Part shown: in pieces, positions 17,155-26,076 of the stretch
Numbering within the stretch: position 1 is the stretch's first letter
Layout of the letters: each line of letters starts with the position of its first letter
Origin: Acidobacteriota bacterium
Lineage (GTDB): Bacteria; Pseudomonadota; Alphaproteobacteria; Caulobacterales; Hyphomonadaceae
NCBI GenBank assembly: GCA_016712445.1
Contig: JADJRB010000001.1
Span: forward strand, 682,001 to 746,000
Direction: 5' to 3'
Length of the DNA stretch: 64,000 nt
The notes under the pieces: generated by a model
The model's database searches: none
Seen by the model: the letters and a program-made list of their open reading frames with translations, nothing else
Told to the model about the DNA's origin: nothing
Position numbers and translations under genes: made by a program

Positions 17155-17775
17155 TCAGAAGGGCCAGAGCTGCGCCAGCCGGGGCAACATCTTCCAGACG
17201 AGAACCGATGCCCCGGCAAAGGTCAGCGCCGCCAGCAGCACGACCGCGCCATCCCGCGCCGTCAGCGCGAGCCCGAACAGCAGCACCGTCATGCCCGGCA
17301 GCAACGGGCCGAAGGGCACGAGGCCGAGCGGATAGGTGATCAACGCCGCCATCACGCAGATCAGCGCAACCACCTGCACGAACGGCGCTTCCGTCAGGAA
17401 GGTCAGGCGGGGGCGGACAAGCGCGTCGACCATATGCGCATACTTCTCTCCCCCCGCAGCGCCCTTCACCAGCAGGTCGCGCTTGAAGCGGAATTCCAGC
17501 GCGCTCTTCGGCAGCCAGGGCAATCGCCGGCCAATCACGATCTGGAGCGCGAAGATCAATGTGAGGGTCGCGACAAACCAGTTGGCGCCAGGAATGATGG
17601 TGAGCGGACTGACAGCGATGAACCCCAGCAGCAGCAGGACCGGGCCGTAGGCGCGCCGCCCGATCGCATGCAGCAGTTCGCCCACCGACACTTCTTCGCC
17701 GTCTGTATTGAGCACGAGCGAGCGCAACAATGTGCGCAGGTTCGTGACCGGAGCCGCGGTGCCTGTCCGGTTCAT
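17155..17775 (-). CDS. exopolysaccharide synthesis protein ExoD family
   Basis: A 206-residue membrane protein of the ExoD family: an N-terminal VGELLHAIGRRAYGPVLLLLGFIAVSP segment, then IPGANWFVA, RRLPWLPKSALEF, VRPRLTFLTEAP and several hydrophobic helices. ExoD affects exopolysaccharide production and alkaline tolerance in rhizobia; the biochemical role is unknown. Its ATG overlaps the stop of the upstream phosphatase gene by 4 nt. A second ExoD paralog lies at 34175-34795. Confidence 0.88.
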   Translation of the reverse strand: MNRTGTAAPVTNLRTLLRSLVLNTDGEEVSVGELLHAIGRRAYGPVLLLLGFIAVSPLTIIPGANWFVATLTLIFALQIVIGRRLPWLPKSALEFRFKRDLLVKGAAGGEKYAHMVDALVRPRLTFLTEAPFVQVVALICVMAALITYPLGLVPFGPLLPGMTVLLFGLALTARDGAVVLLAALTFAGASVLVWKMLPRLAQLWPF

Positions 17776-18311
17776 GGCGCGCCGTAGCGTTCGATCCGTG
17801 AACGCACGATGCCGTTCTCGTCGATGTCGATGATGTAGATGCGGTCGAACTCGGTCGCTTCGTTGATCTCCGGCCCGGGATCTGCGCCGAGCAGGGCTGC
17901 CAGCGCGTCAGTCGTGTTGGAATGGCCGACCACCACTTTCACGCCCGGCGTGTCGAGCAGCCAGCTGGCAAAGGCAGGGAGTGTGGTCGCATCATAGGTT
18001 TCCATTCCGAGCCCTGTCACGGCGGCGAGCGGCGCGGCGGTCTGCTCGGTGCGGTTCGTGCGCGTCGACCAGATCTCAGTGACACCTTCCCCGCCGAGCA
18101 TGGCCGCGAGTGTTTCCGCCCGCACGCGCCCCTGCGCGGTCAGCGACGGGTCTTCGCCGGCTTCCTTCTCTCCGTGGCGGACGAGATAGATGCGCGTAAC
18201 CGCGGCGTCGGTGGCCGTGTTCGCCGCCGGGGCCGGCGCCGATGCACAGGCCGCGAGCAAGGCTGCGCCGAGCAATGCAAGAATGCCCCGCCGGATCAGA
18301 GTCGCCGCCAT
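17772..18311 (-). CDS. histidine phosphatase family lipoprotein
   Basis: A 179-residue protein with a lipoprotein signal peptide ending LLAAC (Cys22) followed by a histidine-phosphatase domain. It has the RHG catalytic motif in IYLVRHGEKEAGEDPSLT, the second Arg in STRTNRTEQTAAPLA and the second catalytic His in VVVGHSNTTDALAALLG. It is probably a periplasmic or outer-membrane phosphatase with an unknown substrate. It overlaps cysS by 16 nt upstream and exoD by 4 nt downstream, forming one minus-strand operon. Confidence 0.88.
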   Translation of the reverse strand: MAATLIRRGILALLGAALLAACASAPAPAANTATDAAVTRIYLVRHGEKEAGEDPSLTAQGRVRAETLAAMLGGEGVTEIWSTRTNRTEQTAAPLAAVTGLGMETYDATTLPAFASWLLDTPGVKVVVGHSNTTDALAALLGADPGPEINEATEFDRIYIIDIDENGIVRSRIERYGAP

Positions 18312-19681
18312 GTACTGCCTCCTGCACCATCCATGATCTCGATGCCTTCTTCGGCGAGCGCCTTGCGGATTCGGTCCGCTTCAGCCCAGTCCTTCGCCGT
18401 GCGCGCCGCTACACGCGCCGCGACCAGCGCATCGATGCGCGCCGCCTCGTCAGTATCGCCGCCCTGTTCCCACTGTTTCGGAGTCTTGGTCAGCAGTCCC
18501 AGCAATTCGCCGGCGACCAGCATGTCGGCGCGCGTCGCCTGCATCATTTCCTGGTCGTTCTGATCGGCTGCCGTGTTGGCCGCAGAGGCGATCGCCGACA
18601 GCGCCGCCAGCGCTTCGGGCGTATTGAGATCGTCCTCGAGCGCCTCGATCACGCCGCGATAGGTTGCCCGGCCGCCTTCTGCCGCCCACACGCGCCGCAG
18701 GGCACCGTAGATCCGGTCGAGTGTCGTCTTGGCCTGCTTCAGCAGCTCCGGCGTCCAGTCGAGCGGCGCGCGGTAATGCCCGCTCAGCATGGCGAAGCGG
18801 ATCACTTCGCCCGGCCATTCTTCCAGCAAGTCATGGATCAGCACGACGTTGCCGAGCGACTTCGACATCTTCTCGCCGCCCATGTCGAGGAAGCCGTTGT
18901 GCAGCCAGTAGTTGGCCATCACTTCGCCGTGCGCGCATTCGGACTGCGCGATCTCGTTTTCATGGTGCGGGAACTGCAGGTCGATTCCGCCGGCATGGAT
19001 GTCCAGCGTGCGCCCGAGGTGCTTGGCGGCCATGGCCGAGCATTCGATATGCCAGCCTGGCCGTCCCCTGCCCCAAGGCGAATCCCAGATGGCGTCTTCC
19101 GGTTCGCCAGGCTTGGCGAACTTCCAAAGCGCGAAGTCCGCCGGCGCGCGCTTGTCCTCGCCCGGCTCGACCCGCGCGCCATCCTCGTTGTCTTCCAGCT
19201 TTCGGCCGGACAGCTTGCCGTAGTCGGGCATCGCCGCCACCGAAAACCAGACGCCGTCCTTGCCGACATAGGCATAGTCCTTGCGCACCAGGCTCTGGAT
19301 GATCTCGATCATCTCTGCCACGTGACCGGTCGCCCAGGGCTCGATCGTGGGCGGCAAGACGTTCAGCGCCAGCATGTCGGCGTTGTAGATCTCGGCGTAC
19401 TTCTTCGTGATCGCCGAAATCGGCTGACCAGTCTCGAGCGAGGCCTTGATGATCTTGTCTTCGATATCGGTGATGTTGCGGGCGAACACGACCGCTGCCG
19501 CGCCATACTTGCGCATCAGAAGGCGCCGCAGCACGTCGAAAACGATCGGCGGGCGCGCATTCCCGATATGGGAGTAGTTATAGACGGTCGGGCCGCAGAC
19601 ATAGACAGTCACCCGGGACGGATCCTGAGGGGTGAACACCCGCTTGGCGCGGGCCGCCGTGTCGTGCAGTCGAAGGGTCAT
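18296..19681 (-). CDS. cysS: cysteine--tRNA ligase
   Basis: A 461-residue class I synthetase charging tRNA-Cys. The zinc and active-site entry VYVCGPTVYNYSHIGNARP (HIGH-like HIGN at residues 38-41), the central WHIECSAMAA, the HHENEIAQSE zinc ligands and the KMSKSLGN loop are all present. The length is typical. It is first in an operon with the histidine phosphatase and exoD genes, whose starts overlap preceding stops. Confidence 0.97.
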   Translation of the reverse strand: MTLRLHDTAARAKRVFTPQDPSRVTVYVCGPTVYNYSHIGNARPPIVFDVLRRLLMRKYGAAAVVFARNITDIEDKIIKASLETGQPISAITKKYAEIYNADMLALNVLPPTIEPWATGHVAEMIEIIQSLVRKDYAYVGKDGVWFSVAAMPDYGKLSGRKLEDNEDGARVEPGEDKRAPADFALWKFAKPGEPEDAIWDSPWGRGRPGWHIECSAMAAKHLGRTLDIHAGGIDLQFPHHENEIAQSECAHGEVMANYWLHNGFLDMGGEKMSKSLGNVVLIHDLLEEWPGEVIRFAMLSGHYRAPLDWTPELLKQAKTTLDRIYGALRRVWAAEGGRATYRGVIEALEDDLNTPEALAALSAIASAANTAADQNDQEMMQATRADMLVAGELLGLLTKTPKQWEQGGDTDEAARIDALVAARVAARTAKDWAEADRIRKALAEEGIEIMDGAGGSTWRRL

Positions 19682-19760
19682 GGAACGGATACATCAGCTT
19701 GTGGACAAGATGCGCTGTCTATACGCCGCAGCTCAAGAATGGAATGTACCATCTGACGCA

Positions 19761-19788
19761 GGAAAGCCGCCGGCGCGGTGCCGGCGGC
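19761..19788 (-). terminator. possible terminator for the DUF2383 gene
   Basis: A perfect 9-bp stem (GCCGCCGGC / GCCGGCGGC, 5-nt loop at 19775-19779) lies about 20 nt past the gene end at 19810. On the minus strand it is followed by TTTCC only, so termination efficiency is doubtful. Confidence 0.45.
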
Positions 19789-19809
19789 CCTCGGTGACCT
19801 TGATTGGCC

Positions 19810-20361
19810 TCAGACGTCGCGGTCGAGCTGCTGCAGGGAGGCAAGGTCGGCTTTGACCTGTGCGGACACCTGCTGGAGCATGGTCCGGGATTCTGCGGTC
19901 ATCGACATGGCCAGGGCCTTGTCGACCTCGTCACGGATATAGGTTTCGCCGCGGATTGCCTCTTCGACCGCCACTTCAGTGTCATTGTCGAGGGCGGTAC
20001 GCAGGTAGGTGAAGGCCACATGGCCGGTGCCGACGGCCTCACCCATCGTGTCGGCTTCACCGCCGAGGGCAACGACGCGTTCCTGGAGGTCGGTTGCGAT
20101 GTCGGCCCTGGCAGCGGCAAGCGCGTTGAGCGACGCCGGCACGCGGTAACCATTGTCGTCCGGCAGTTCGGCGGCCTGGCCATAGAGATTGTTCGCATCA
20201 ATGAAGATCGAGGCGAGGTGGTTAAGCGCGCCGATTTCCTCCGTGCGCGATTCCGAAATTGCCGGCGCATCGGCCAGGCGTTGCGGGGCGGGCTCGCCGG
20301 ACATGGCGCAAGCACCGGTCAGCGAAAGGGCGGTTGCCAGAAGGGCGGTCTTGAAAAGCAT
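19810..20361 (-). CDS. DUF2383-like four-helix (ferritin-like) lipoprotein
   Basis: A 183-residue protein with an N-terminal export signal ending SLTGAC (probable lipidation Cys). The mature part is all-helical, with ALNHLASIFIDANNLYGQAAE, a DLQERVVALGGEADTMGEAVG segment and a final helix. This resembles the PA2169/DUF2383 ferritin-like family (helix, ALGGxP-type turn, helix), but no metal-binding ExxH motif is evident. Start 20361 is chosen because the signal peptide begins there; the frame from 20433 has no export signal at its N terminus. Confidence 0.7.
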   Translation of the reverse strand: MLFKTALLATALSLTGACAMSGEPAPQRLADAPAISESRTEEIGALNHLASIFIDANNLYGQAAELPDDNGYRVPASLNALAAARADIATDLQERVVALGGEADTMGEAVGTGHVAFTYLRTALDNDTEVAVEEAIRGETYIRDEVDKALAMSMTAESRTMLQQVSAQVKADLASLQQLDRDV

Positions 20362-20642
20362 GTGATTTTCTCCTGATGCCTTATTGCCCTGAACAATGGC
20401 CCCGGCAGGAGATCGTTCCCGCAAGCGCCCCATTCCGAGCAGCTGCCGACGGCGGCCAAGGCGCCGGATCGCCTGTGCTCACGGGCATTTGCGCGGGGTA
20501 AAGAGAGAATTTTCTGGAAACCCCCGGGGCCTCGCCCTATGTATCCTGCATCGCCCTGAGGGTAACAACTCCGGGCGGGCGTTAAGTCCGTGCCTGAAGT
20601 GCCCCGGCTCGACCCCCGTCCCTCAGTGAAGGACTATCAAGA

Positions 20643-21269
20643 ATGGCTATGGATGCCGTGACGCCACCGACTGACCTCTTGCGCGCGGATGCCGTGCGCC
20701 GTCCCACACAACAGGAAGCTGAAGACGCTGTCCGCACGCTGATCGCCTGGGCGGGTGATGACCCGCAACGCGAAGGCCTGCTCGACACGCCCAAGCGCGT
20801 CGTCAACGCCTACAAGGAGTGGTTTGAAGGTTACGGGGAAGACCCTGTGAAATACCTCAGCCGCACCTTCGAGGATGTTCAGGGCTATGACGATATCGTC
20901 GTGCTCCGCAACATCGAGGTGGAAAGCCACTGCGAGCACCATATGGCGCCGTTCCTCGGCAAGGCATTTGTCGCCTACAAGCCGTCGCAGGCGGTGGTCG
21001 GCATTTCCAAGCTGGCCCGCGTCGTCGAAATCTTCGCGAAGCGCCTGCAGACGCAGGAAACGATGACGGCGCAGATCTGCGACGCCATCACCGAGAGCCT
21101 CGCCCCGATGGGCACGGCCGTGCTGATCGAAGCGGAGCACCAGTGCATGTCAACGCGCGGTGTCCACCACCGCCACGTCACCACGGTCACAACGCAGTTC
21201 ACCGGCGTCTTCAAGTCGGACGCAGACCTGCGCAACCGCTTCCTGCGGATGTGTGGCCAGACCGTCTGA
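20643..21269 (+). CDS. folE: GTP cyclohydrolase I
   Basis: A 208-residue type I GTP cyclohydrolase catalysing the first step of tetrahydrofolate synthesis (GTP to dihydroneopterin triphosphate). It has GLLDTPKRVVNAY, the zinc-binding Cys and His in NIEVESHCEHHMAPF, the AYKPSQAVVGISKLARVVE core and the C-terminal HQCMSTRGVHH. AAGGA lies about 10 nt upstream of the ATG. It is monocistronic with a hairpin downstream (21298-21327). Confidence 0.97.
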   Translation: MAMDAVTPPTDLLRADAVRRPTQQEAEDAVRTLIAWAGDDPQREGLLDTPKRVVNAYKEWFEGYGEDPVKYLSRTFEDVQGYDDIVVLRNIEVESHCEHHMAPFLGKAFVAYKPSQAVVGISKLARVVEIFAKRLQTQETMTAQICDAITESLAPMGTAVLIEAEHQCMSTRGVHHRHVTTVTTQFTGVFKSDADLRNRFLRMCGQTV

Positions 21270-21297
21270 CACGTCTGCCTTTACAGCCGGATTTCTG

Positions 21298-21327
21298 AAC
21301 GCCGCCCGCCTCGCGCTGGCGGCGTTT
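21298..21327 (+). terminator. probable terminator after folE
   Basis: A perfect 9-bp stem AACGCCGCC / GGCGGCGTT with an 11-nt loop lies 29 nt after the folE stop. The T-tract is short (TTT), so the call is moderate. Confidence 0.55.
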
Positions 21328-21424
21328 CCGTATGCCGATTTCGATTGCGCGCCCGGCGCGTCCGGCTATCACTTGCGCAGCGTAGAGTTCCGCACATAGC
21401 CAGAACCAGACCCGGGAGACCTCG

Positions 21425-21745
21425 ATGAAAATGACCTTCGCCCTTGCTGCCCTCGCCTTCGCTGCCCTGCCCGCGATGGCCGCCACGACCACCGTCGAGT
21501 TCGCCCCGGCCGAGGGCGACACGCTTGTCGCCGTGTTCTCGGACGATGGCACGGTCAGCTTCAATGGCGGCGAAGCCGTGCCTTACACGATGGATCAAGC
21601 AGCCAGCACGATCTGTTCCAGCGTGAACGGAACCGACAATTGCGCGACCTTCGAAAGCTGGGGCGAGGATGTCGGCCACGTCACGCCCTACACGACCTCG
21701 CAAGGCTCCTCGGGCACCGCAACGGTGACGGCGAAAACCGAGTAA
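21425..21745 (+). CDS. hypothetical secreted protein
   Basis: A 106-residue protein with a clear Sec signal peptide (MKMTFALAALAFAALPAMA, cleavage expected after AMA). The mature part is about 87 residues, acidic and Thr/Ser-rich, with two Cys (ICSS and DNCA) that could form a disulfide. I do not recognise the family. GGGAGACC lies just before the ATG. It ends 10 nt from the convergent sulfotransferase-like gene. Confidence 0.7.
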   Translation: MKMTFALAALAFAALPAMAATTTVEFAPAEGDTLVAVFSDDGTVSFNGGEAVPYTMDQAASTICSSVNGTDNCATFESWGEDVGHVTPYTTSQGSSGTATVTAKTE

Positions 21746-21754
21746 CCGCGCGTC

Positions 21755-22471
21755 TCAGACGTGATCCTGAAGGAGGTGCTCGTAGACCGCGAGCGCCTCC
21801 TTTTCCATTTCGGCGGCGGGACCGGAAAGCCGCGGCAGCGGTCCCGGCCGCTCGCCGAATCCTGTGGAAGCCCAAACCGCGTCATACCAATGCGGCGCCC
21901 AAGCCCCATCCTCCGTACGCGGACCGGCCGGCCAGGCAAGCATGCCGGGATCGAAACCAATGCCAAGCGCCCGGCAAAGCCGCGAAAGAACGCCGGCCGG
22001 ATCATCCAGCACCTTGTCGGCGTCGATCACCGCCACCTTGCCGAGCTGGCGCGACAAGGCGAGCTGCTGCGGAATGCCGAGCGCCTCCAGGCTGAGCGTC
22101 TCCATCTTGCGCTGGTAGGAAGCGATCACCCGCGCCGGATGGCGGATCAGGAGGACATGCCGGTCGATCCGGTCCAGCCAGTCCATCGGGATGCCTTCGA
22201 CCATGTGATGGATCATGTGCTTCTGGTAGAAGATGTCCCTGCCGTCCGGCGCCGGCCCCGTCATCGTGGCAATCACCTTGCGCGGATCAGCCTCATGGGC
22301 GGCGAGGATTTCATCCGTCATCGGATGGCGAAGGCCCGTGAGCTTCAGGAAGGCCGCGTAGAACGGCTCATCCACCACCGCCGTATCGGCGCGCGCGCCG
22401 AAGCTGCGCATCATCGTGGTCGACAGGTTGCGCGGCCCCGACCACATCGCGATCCGCAAACCGCCGCTCAT
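21755..22471 (-). CDS. sulfotransferase-like P-loop protein
   Basis: A 238-residue protein. The N-terminal IAMWSGPRNLSTTMMRSFG resembles the 5'-phosphosulfate-binding P-loop of sulfotransferases. VLLIRHPARVIASYQRK resembles the 3'-phosphate-binding region (RHPxxxxxS), and a mid-protein EPFYAAFL segment follows the P-loop. PAPS-dependent sulfotransfer is the family expectation; activity and acceptor are unknown. It is the last gene of a tightly coupled set: its ATG overlaps the stop of the aminotransferase gene by 4 nt. Confidence 0.8.
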   Translation of the reverse strand: MSGGLRIAMWSGPRNLSTTMMRSFGARADTAVVDEPFYAAFLKLTGLRHPMTDEILAAHEADPRKVIATMTGPAPDGRDIFYQKHMIHHMVEGIPMDWLDRIDRHVLLIRHPARVIASYQRKMETLSLEALGIPQQLALSRQLGKVAVIDADKVLDDPAGVLSRLCRALGIGFDPGMLAWPAGPRTEDGAWAPHWYDAVWASTGFGERPGPLPRLSGPAAEMEKEALAVYEHLLQDHV

Positions 22472-23397
22472 GCAATCGGCGTCAGGCTGCGCGCTTGCAG
22501 CGCCTTGTAGAGCCCGCGCACGCGCTGCGAGACCGGGCCATCGAGCTGCTCGATCACCCGCCCGTCGACTTCGCGCACCGGCGTTACACCGGCAAAGGTG
22601 CCCGTGATGAAGGCTTCATCTGCCGAATAGACATCGAACAGCGAGAACCGCTTCTCCACCGCCGGAATGCCGGCTTCGCGGCAGACCCGCAGGATGTTGC
22701 CGCGCGTGATCCCGCCAAGGCAGTATTCCGGCGGCGAGGTCCACACTTCCCCGTCGCGCACGATGAAGAAGTGCGTCGAGTTGCAGGTCGCCACAAAGCC
22801 TGCGGGGTCGAGCATCAGCGCCTCGTCGGCGCCCGCCTTGTCGGCCTGGATGCAGGCCATGATGCAGTTCAGTTTCGAATGCGAGTTCAGTTTCTGGTCC
22901 TGTTCGGCCGGCCCCGTTCGCCGCACATGCACCGTGAACAGACTGACCCCGCGTGCCTGAACTGCCGGCACGGGCGTCTTGTATTCGGGAATGATCACGA
23001 CCGTCGCCTTGCCGATCGTGAAGCGCGGCCCCTGGTAGGGCGTCTTCTTGATGCCGCGCGTCACCATGAGACGGATGTGCACGCCGTCGCGCATGCCATT
23101 GGCTTTCAAACAATCCATCAACCGCGCGGTCAGTTCCTCGCGCGTCAGGCCGATGTCCATGTCGATAGTCTTGGCGCCCGCATAGAGCCGCTTCAAATGC
23201 TCCGGCCAGAAGGCGACGCCGCCTTCCATGACGCGCAATCCCTCCCACACGCCGTCGCCCAGCAGGTAGCCGGAATCGAACACCGAGACGACCGCCTCCT
23301 CGCGCCGCTTCAGGGCGCCGTTGACCGAGATCAGCACATCGGCATTGCGCGGATCAGCGACATAGTCATGCACGCCGTGGACTTCTTCCTCCGTCAT
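22468..23397 (-). CDS. class IV aminotransferase (BCAT/D-amino-acid aminotransferase type)
   Basis: A 309-residue PLP enzyme of fold type IV. It has VFDSGYLLGDGVWEGLRV at the N terminus, the PLP Lys in LNSHSKLNCIMACIQA, DEALMLDPAGFVATCNSTHFF and the C-terminal CLGGITRGNIL and GTFAGVTPV phosphate-binding segments. It could be a branched-chain aminotransferase, D-alanine aminotransferase or 4-amino-4-deoxychorismate lyase relative; the sequence alone does not decide. It is coupled by 4-nt overlaps both to the hydrolase upstream and to the sulfotransferase-like gene downstream. Confidence 0.88.
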   Translation of the reverse strand: MTEEEVHGVHDYVADPRNADVLISVNGALKRREEAVVSVFDSGYLLGDGVWEGLRVMEGGVAFWPEHLKRLYAGAKTIDMDIGLTREELTARLMDCLKANGMRDGVHIRLMVTRGIKKTPYQGPRFTIGKATVVIIPEYKTPVPAVQARGVSLFTVHVRRTGPAEQDQKLNSHSKLNCIMACIQADKAGADEALMLDPAGFVATCNSTHFFIVRDGEVWTSPPEYCLGGITRGNILRVCREAGIPAVEKRFSLFDVYSADEAFITGTFAGVTPVREVDGRVIEQLDGPVSQRVRGLYKALQARSLTPIA

Positions 23398-24152
23398 GCA
23401 GCGCGGCCAAGCCAGCGTGCAATGTCGGCGACGACCTTGTCCGTACCCGGCTCATCGACGATCCAGTGCGCATGGTCCGGATATTCGATGAAATCGCCCT
23501 TCACCGGACTGCGCGCATACTTGGCCGCCACCTTGCGCACACCCACCGGCAGGGTGGCCCGGTCCTGGCCGCCGGCGATCGTCAGTGTCGGGATCGATAC
23601 CTTGCTTTCGTCCACCGTCACACCGTCCGTGATGTCGCCATAGACCTTGCCGGAATCGTAGAGCGCCGTCGCATAGATCGCGTCATGGCGCGCTTTCGGA
23701 ACGAGGTTCATCACGCCCCATTTGAAGCCGGTCTTCCAGACCTTGTAGGATTTCTTGCGGTTCTGCTGGAGGATGACGTTCAGGAAGGTCCAGACGACCG
23801 GCAGGCCGATCGCCGCGCAATCCTTCGGCTGGGCGGGCGTCAGGAACACCGCTTTCGAGACTTCGCCCCGTTCCGCCAGCACCTGCGAGATCAGGCCGCC
23901 CATCGAGTGGCCGATCACCGCCGGCTTCGCGCCGTCGCGGGTGGCAAGGCGCCGCGCTTCGGCGGCCGCCGCCTCGATATAATCGGCAATCCCGAGGTCC
24001 GGCAGGTTCGCCGGCGGATTTTCGCGCACGCGCCGGTCAGGAAACAGCGTGATCGCCTCGCAGGTCCATCCCGCCGCCTCGAAGCCCGGCTTCATCACAT
24101 CCCAGGCGCTTGCATCGCAGCCCACACCGTGGATCATCAGCAAGGTCGGCAT
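23394..24152 (-). CDS. alpha/beta hydrolase
   Basis: A 252-residue alpha/beta hydrolase: LLMIHGVGCDASAWD (oxyanion-hole HG), the nucleophile elbow GHSMGGL (Ser), an acid-loop candidate in IAGGQDRATLP (Asp) and the C-terminal DHAHW His. It is a cytosolic esterase, lipase or haloperoxidase-like enzyme of unknown substrate. Its stop overlaps the ATG of the aminotransferase gene by 4 nt; rppH ends 16 nt upstream. Confidence 0.88.
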   Translation of the reverse strand: MPTLLMIHGVGCDASAWDVMKPGFEAAGWTCEAITLFPDRRVRENPPANLPDLGIADYIEAAAAEARRLATRDGAKPAVIGHSMGGLISQVLAERGEVSKAVFLTPAQPKDCAAIGLPVVWTFLNVILQQNRKKSYKVWKTGFKWGVMNLVPKARHDAIYATALYDSGKVYGDITDGVTVDESKVSIPTLTIAGGQDRATLPVGVRKVAAKYARSPVKGDFIEYPDHAHWIVDEPGTDKVVADIARWLGRAA

Positions 24153-24168
24153 CGTCGGCGCTCCTCTG

Positions 24169-24684
24169 TCAGCCCTGCGCCACCCTGCCCGGCATCACCG
24201 GCTCCGTCCAGCGCCGGAACCGCTCGGCGACTTCGAGGTAAACGGGCCGCTTGAACGGCACGATCAGGTCGGGCGTCTCGTCGAGGCTGGCCCACCGCCA
24301 GGCGTCGAATTCCGGCGTGTGCTTGTCGAGGCGGACGTCGCTATCGGATCCCTTGAAGCGCAGCGCGAACCATTTCTGGCGTTGCCCATGATACGGGCCA
24401 GGCAAGCGCTTCTTCAGGTCTGGCGGGAACTCGTAGTGCAGCCAGTCGGGCGTCTCTTCGAGCACGTCGACGAGCTTGGCCGGCACACCGATCTCCTCCT
24501 CCAGCTCGCGCAGGGCGCTCGCCTCGGGGCTCTCGCCGGCGTCAATCCCGCCTTGCGGCATCTGCCATTGGAACGGGCCCCGGCCATTGATCCGGCGGCC
24601 AATGAACACGTGCCCCGCCTTGGAAAACAAGGCCAGGCCGACATTGGCGCGATACAGGCTTGAATCGAATTTCGGCTGGGTCAC
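24169..24684 (-). CDS. rppH: RNA pyrophosphohydrolase (Nudix)
   Basis: A 171-residue Nudix hydrolase of the RppH/IalA type, which removes pyrophosphate from 5'-triphosphate RNA and triggers decay. YRANVGLALFSKAGHVFIGRR is followed by WQMPQGGIDAGESPEASALRE and a complete Nudix box at residues 45-67 ending LEEEIGV. Start 24684 is a GTG whose GTGA overlaps the stop of the upstream yibQ-like gene. The common alphaproteobacterial order ctpA-yibQ-rppH supports the call. Confidence 0.94.
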   Translation of the reverse strand: MTQPKFDSSLYRANVGLALFSKAGHVFIGRRINGRGPFQWQMPQGGIDAGESPEASALRELEEEIGVPAKLVDVLEETPDWLHYEFPPDLKKRLPGPYHGQRQKWFALRFKGSDSDVRLDKHTPEFDAWRWASLDETPDLIVPFKRPVYLEVAERFRRWTEPVMPGRVAQG

Positions 24685-25946
24685 CCGCCGGTATTTAGCC
24701 CAGACATATCAAGGCTGCCAGTGCGCAGCTCGGCCGGGCGGTAATTTGTGATTGCAGAGACCGGCGCCAGTATCAGGCCTTTCTCTTCCAGCTGCGATAT
24801 CCAGACCTTGGCCGCTTCCACGGTCACCGGGAAGGCATAGCCGGAGCCGAAGGCAGCGCCATTCTCAAGGGCAACAGACTCGAGGTCCATCAGCTCGGCG
24901 CTGATGTCGGCCGGCGTCTGGCGCGTGTCGATCGGCCCGGTAGCGCGGGCATACCGCAGACCATTTGCGCGCGCGAGCGAGGACAGGCCGCTGCGGTCGA
25001 AACTGCCATCATCGATGAACGCGAGGCCCTTGTTGGCAAGCCGCTCGAGCACCGGCTCAGCGGCGGCCTTGTCGCCTGCGAACTTTGCGCCCTGATAGTT
25101 CACGATGCCGAAATACCCGCTGGCACGGCCGAGGATGGAATCGAGGCGCGCCACGTTTGCCTTCGCATCGGCGCCGGCCAGCAGCGTGTCCGGATGCATT
25201 TTGGCGCGGCCGTAGTCATAAGCCTCCATCGGCACCTCGATCAGCACTTCATGTCCGTCGGCGCGGGCGGTCTTGATCCAGTAATCGAGGCGTTTGGAAT
25301 CGAGCGCGAAGGACAAGGTCACTTCCGCGGGCAGGTCGTCGATCGCAATCTGGGTCTGGGTCGCACTGATGCCGAGGCCGCCGATCACCAGGCCGACCAT
25401 CGGCCGGCCTTCAGGGTTGGAGAACTTGCGCGCGTAGATGTCCATCGGCGCCTTGCTCTTGGCCGCCGGGGCAAGGGTCGTTGCGGCGGCGAGGCGGACG
25501 GCTCCGTCAGCCTGCGGAACACCGCGCACCTGGCTCAGAGATTCGCCCGCGCGCACGATCCTGCCGTTGATCCGGATGGCATCGGGATTGACCGCCGGGC
25601 CGCCCTGCCCGCCCGTCACTTCGATCCGCATCCCGTCGCCCTCGATCTCGGTGTAGGCCAGTTCCATGCCGGCGCCGGACTCAGGGCCTGCTCCGGGCAG
25701 GAAATCGCCGCCCGGATGTTCGTCCGGATCGAGCAGGCGCGCCGTGCGCACCTGGGTGTCGTTAACGAATTCGTTGGTCTCGAACAGGGCCAGCGTCTGG
25801 CTGGGGCTCGCCGCCGCCGGATCCGCCGTCACCTGGATACCCAGGCCCAGCGAGCTGGCGAGGCCGCCAAACACGGCAAGGCTCATGCCGGCATGCACAA
25901 TGCCGGTGCGCAGCGGTGACGGCTCGGACTCGCGCCGGTGACCCAT
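24681..25946 (-). CDS. divergent polysaccharide deacetylase family protein (YibQ-like)
   Basis: A 421-residue protein. An N-terminal membrane anchor (about 20-42, HAGMSLAVFGGLASSLGLGIQV) and a linker are followed by a divergent polysaccharide deacetylase domain: GRPMVGLVIGGLGIS, VTLSFALDS, HEVLIEVPMEAYDY, HPDTLLAG, GYFGIVNYQGAKF and FIDDGSFDRS. The family accompanies EnvC and CtpA and is thought to act on envelope polysaccharides. Start 25946 (MGHRRESEP) has AAGAGG upstream; an in-frame Met 72 nt further up lacks one. Confidence 0.9.
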   Translation of the reverse strand: MGHRRESEPSPLRTGIVHAGMSLAVFGGLASSLGLGIQVTADPAAASPSQTLALFETNEFVNDTQVRTARLLDPDEHPGGDFLPGAGPESGAGMELAYTEIEGDGMRIEVTGGQGGPAVNPDAIRINGRIVRAGESLSQVRGVPQADGAVRLAAATTLAPAAKSKAPMDIYARKFSNPEGRPMVGLVIGGLGISATQTQIAIDDLPAEVTLSFALDSKRLDYWIKTARADGHEVLIEVPMEAYDYGRAKMHPDTLLAGADAKANVARLDSILGRASGYFGIVNYQGAKFAGDKAAAEPVLERLANKGLAFIDDGSFDRSGLSSLARANGLRYARATGPIDTRQTPADISAELMDLESVALENGAAFGSGYAFPVTVEAAKVWISQLEEKGLILAPVSAITNYRPAELRTGSLDMSGLNTGG

Positions 25947-26076
25947 GGGCTCGACCTCTTGGAAACGGGGCTCAAAAACAGACCCCGACCATCGCCCCGC
26001 AGGGTTAACAGGTCGCAAACAAAACCGCCCTTGCGCAGTATTGGAACCGCGTATTTCCGGGCAATCCAGAGGTTAA

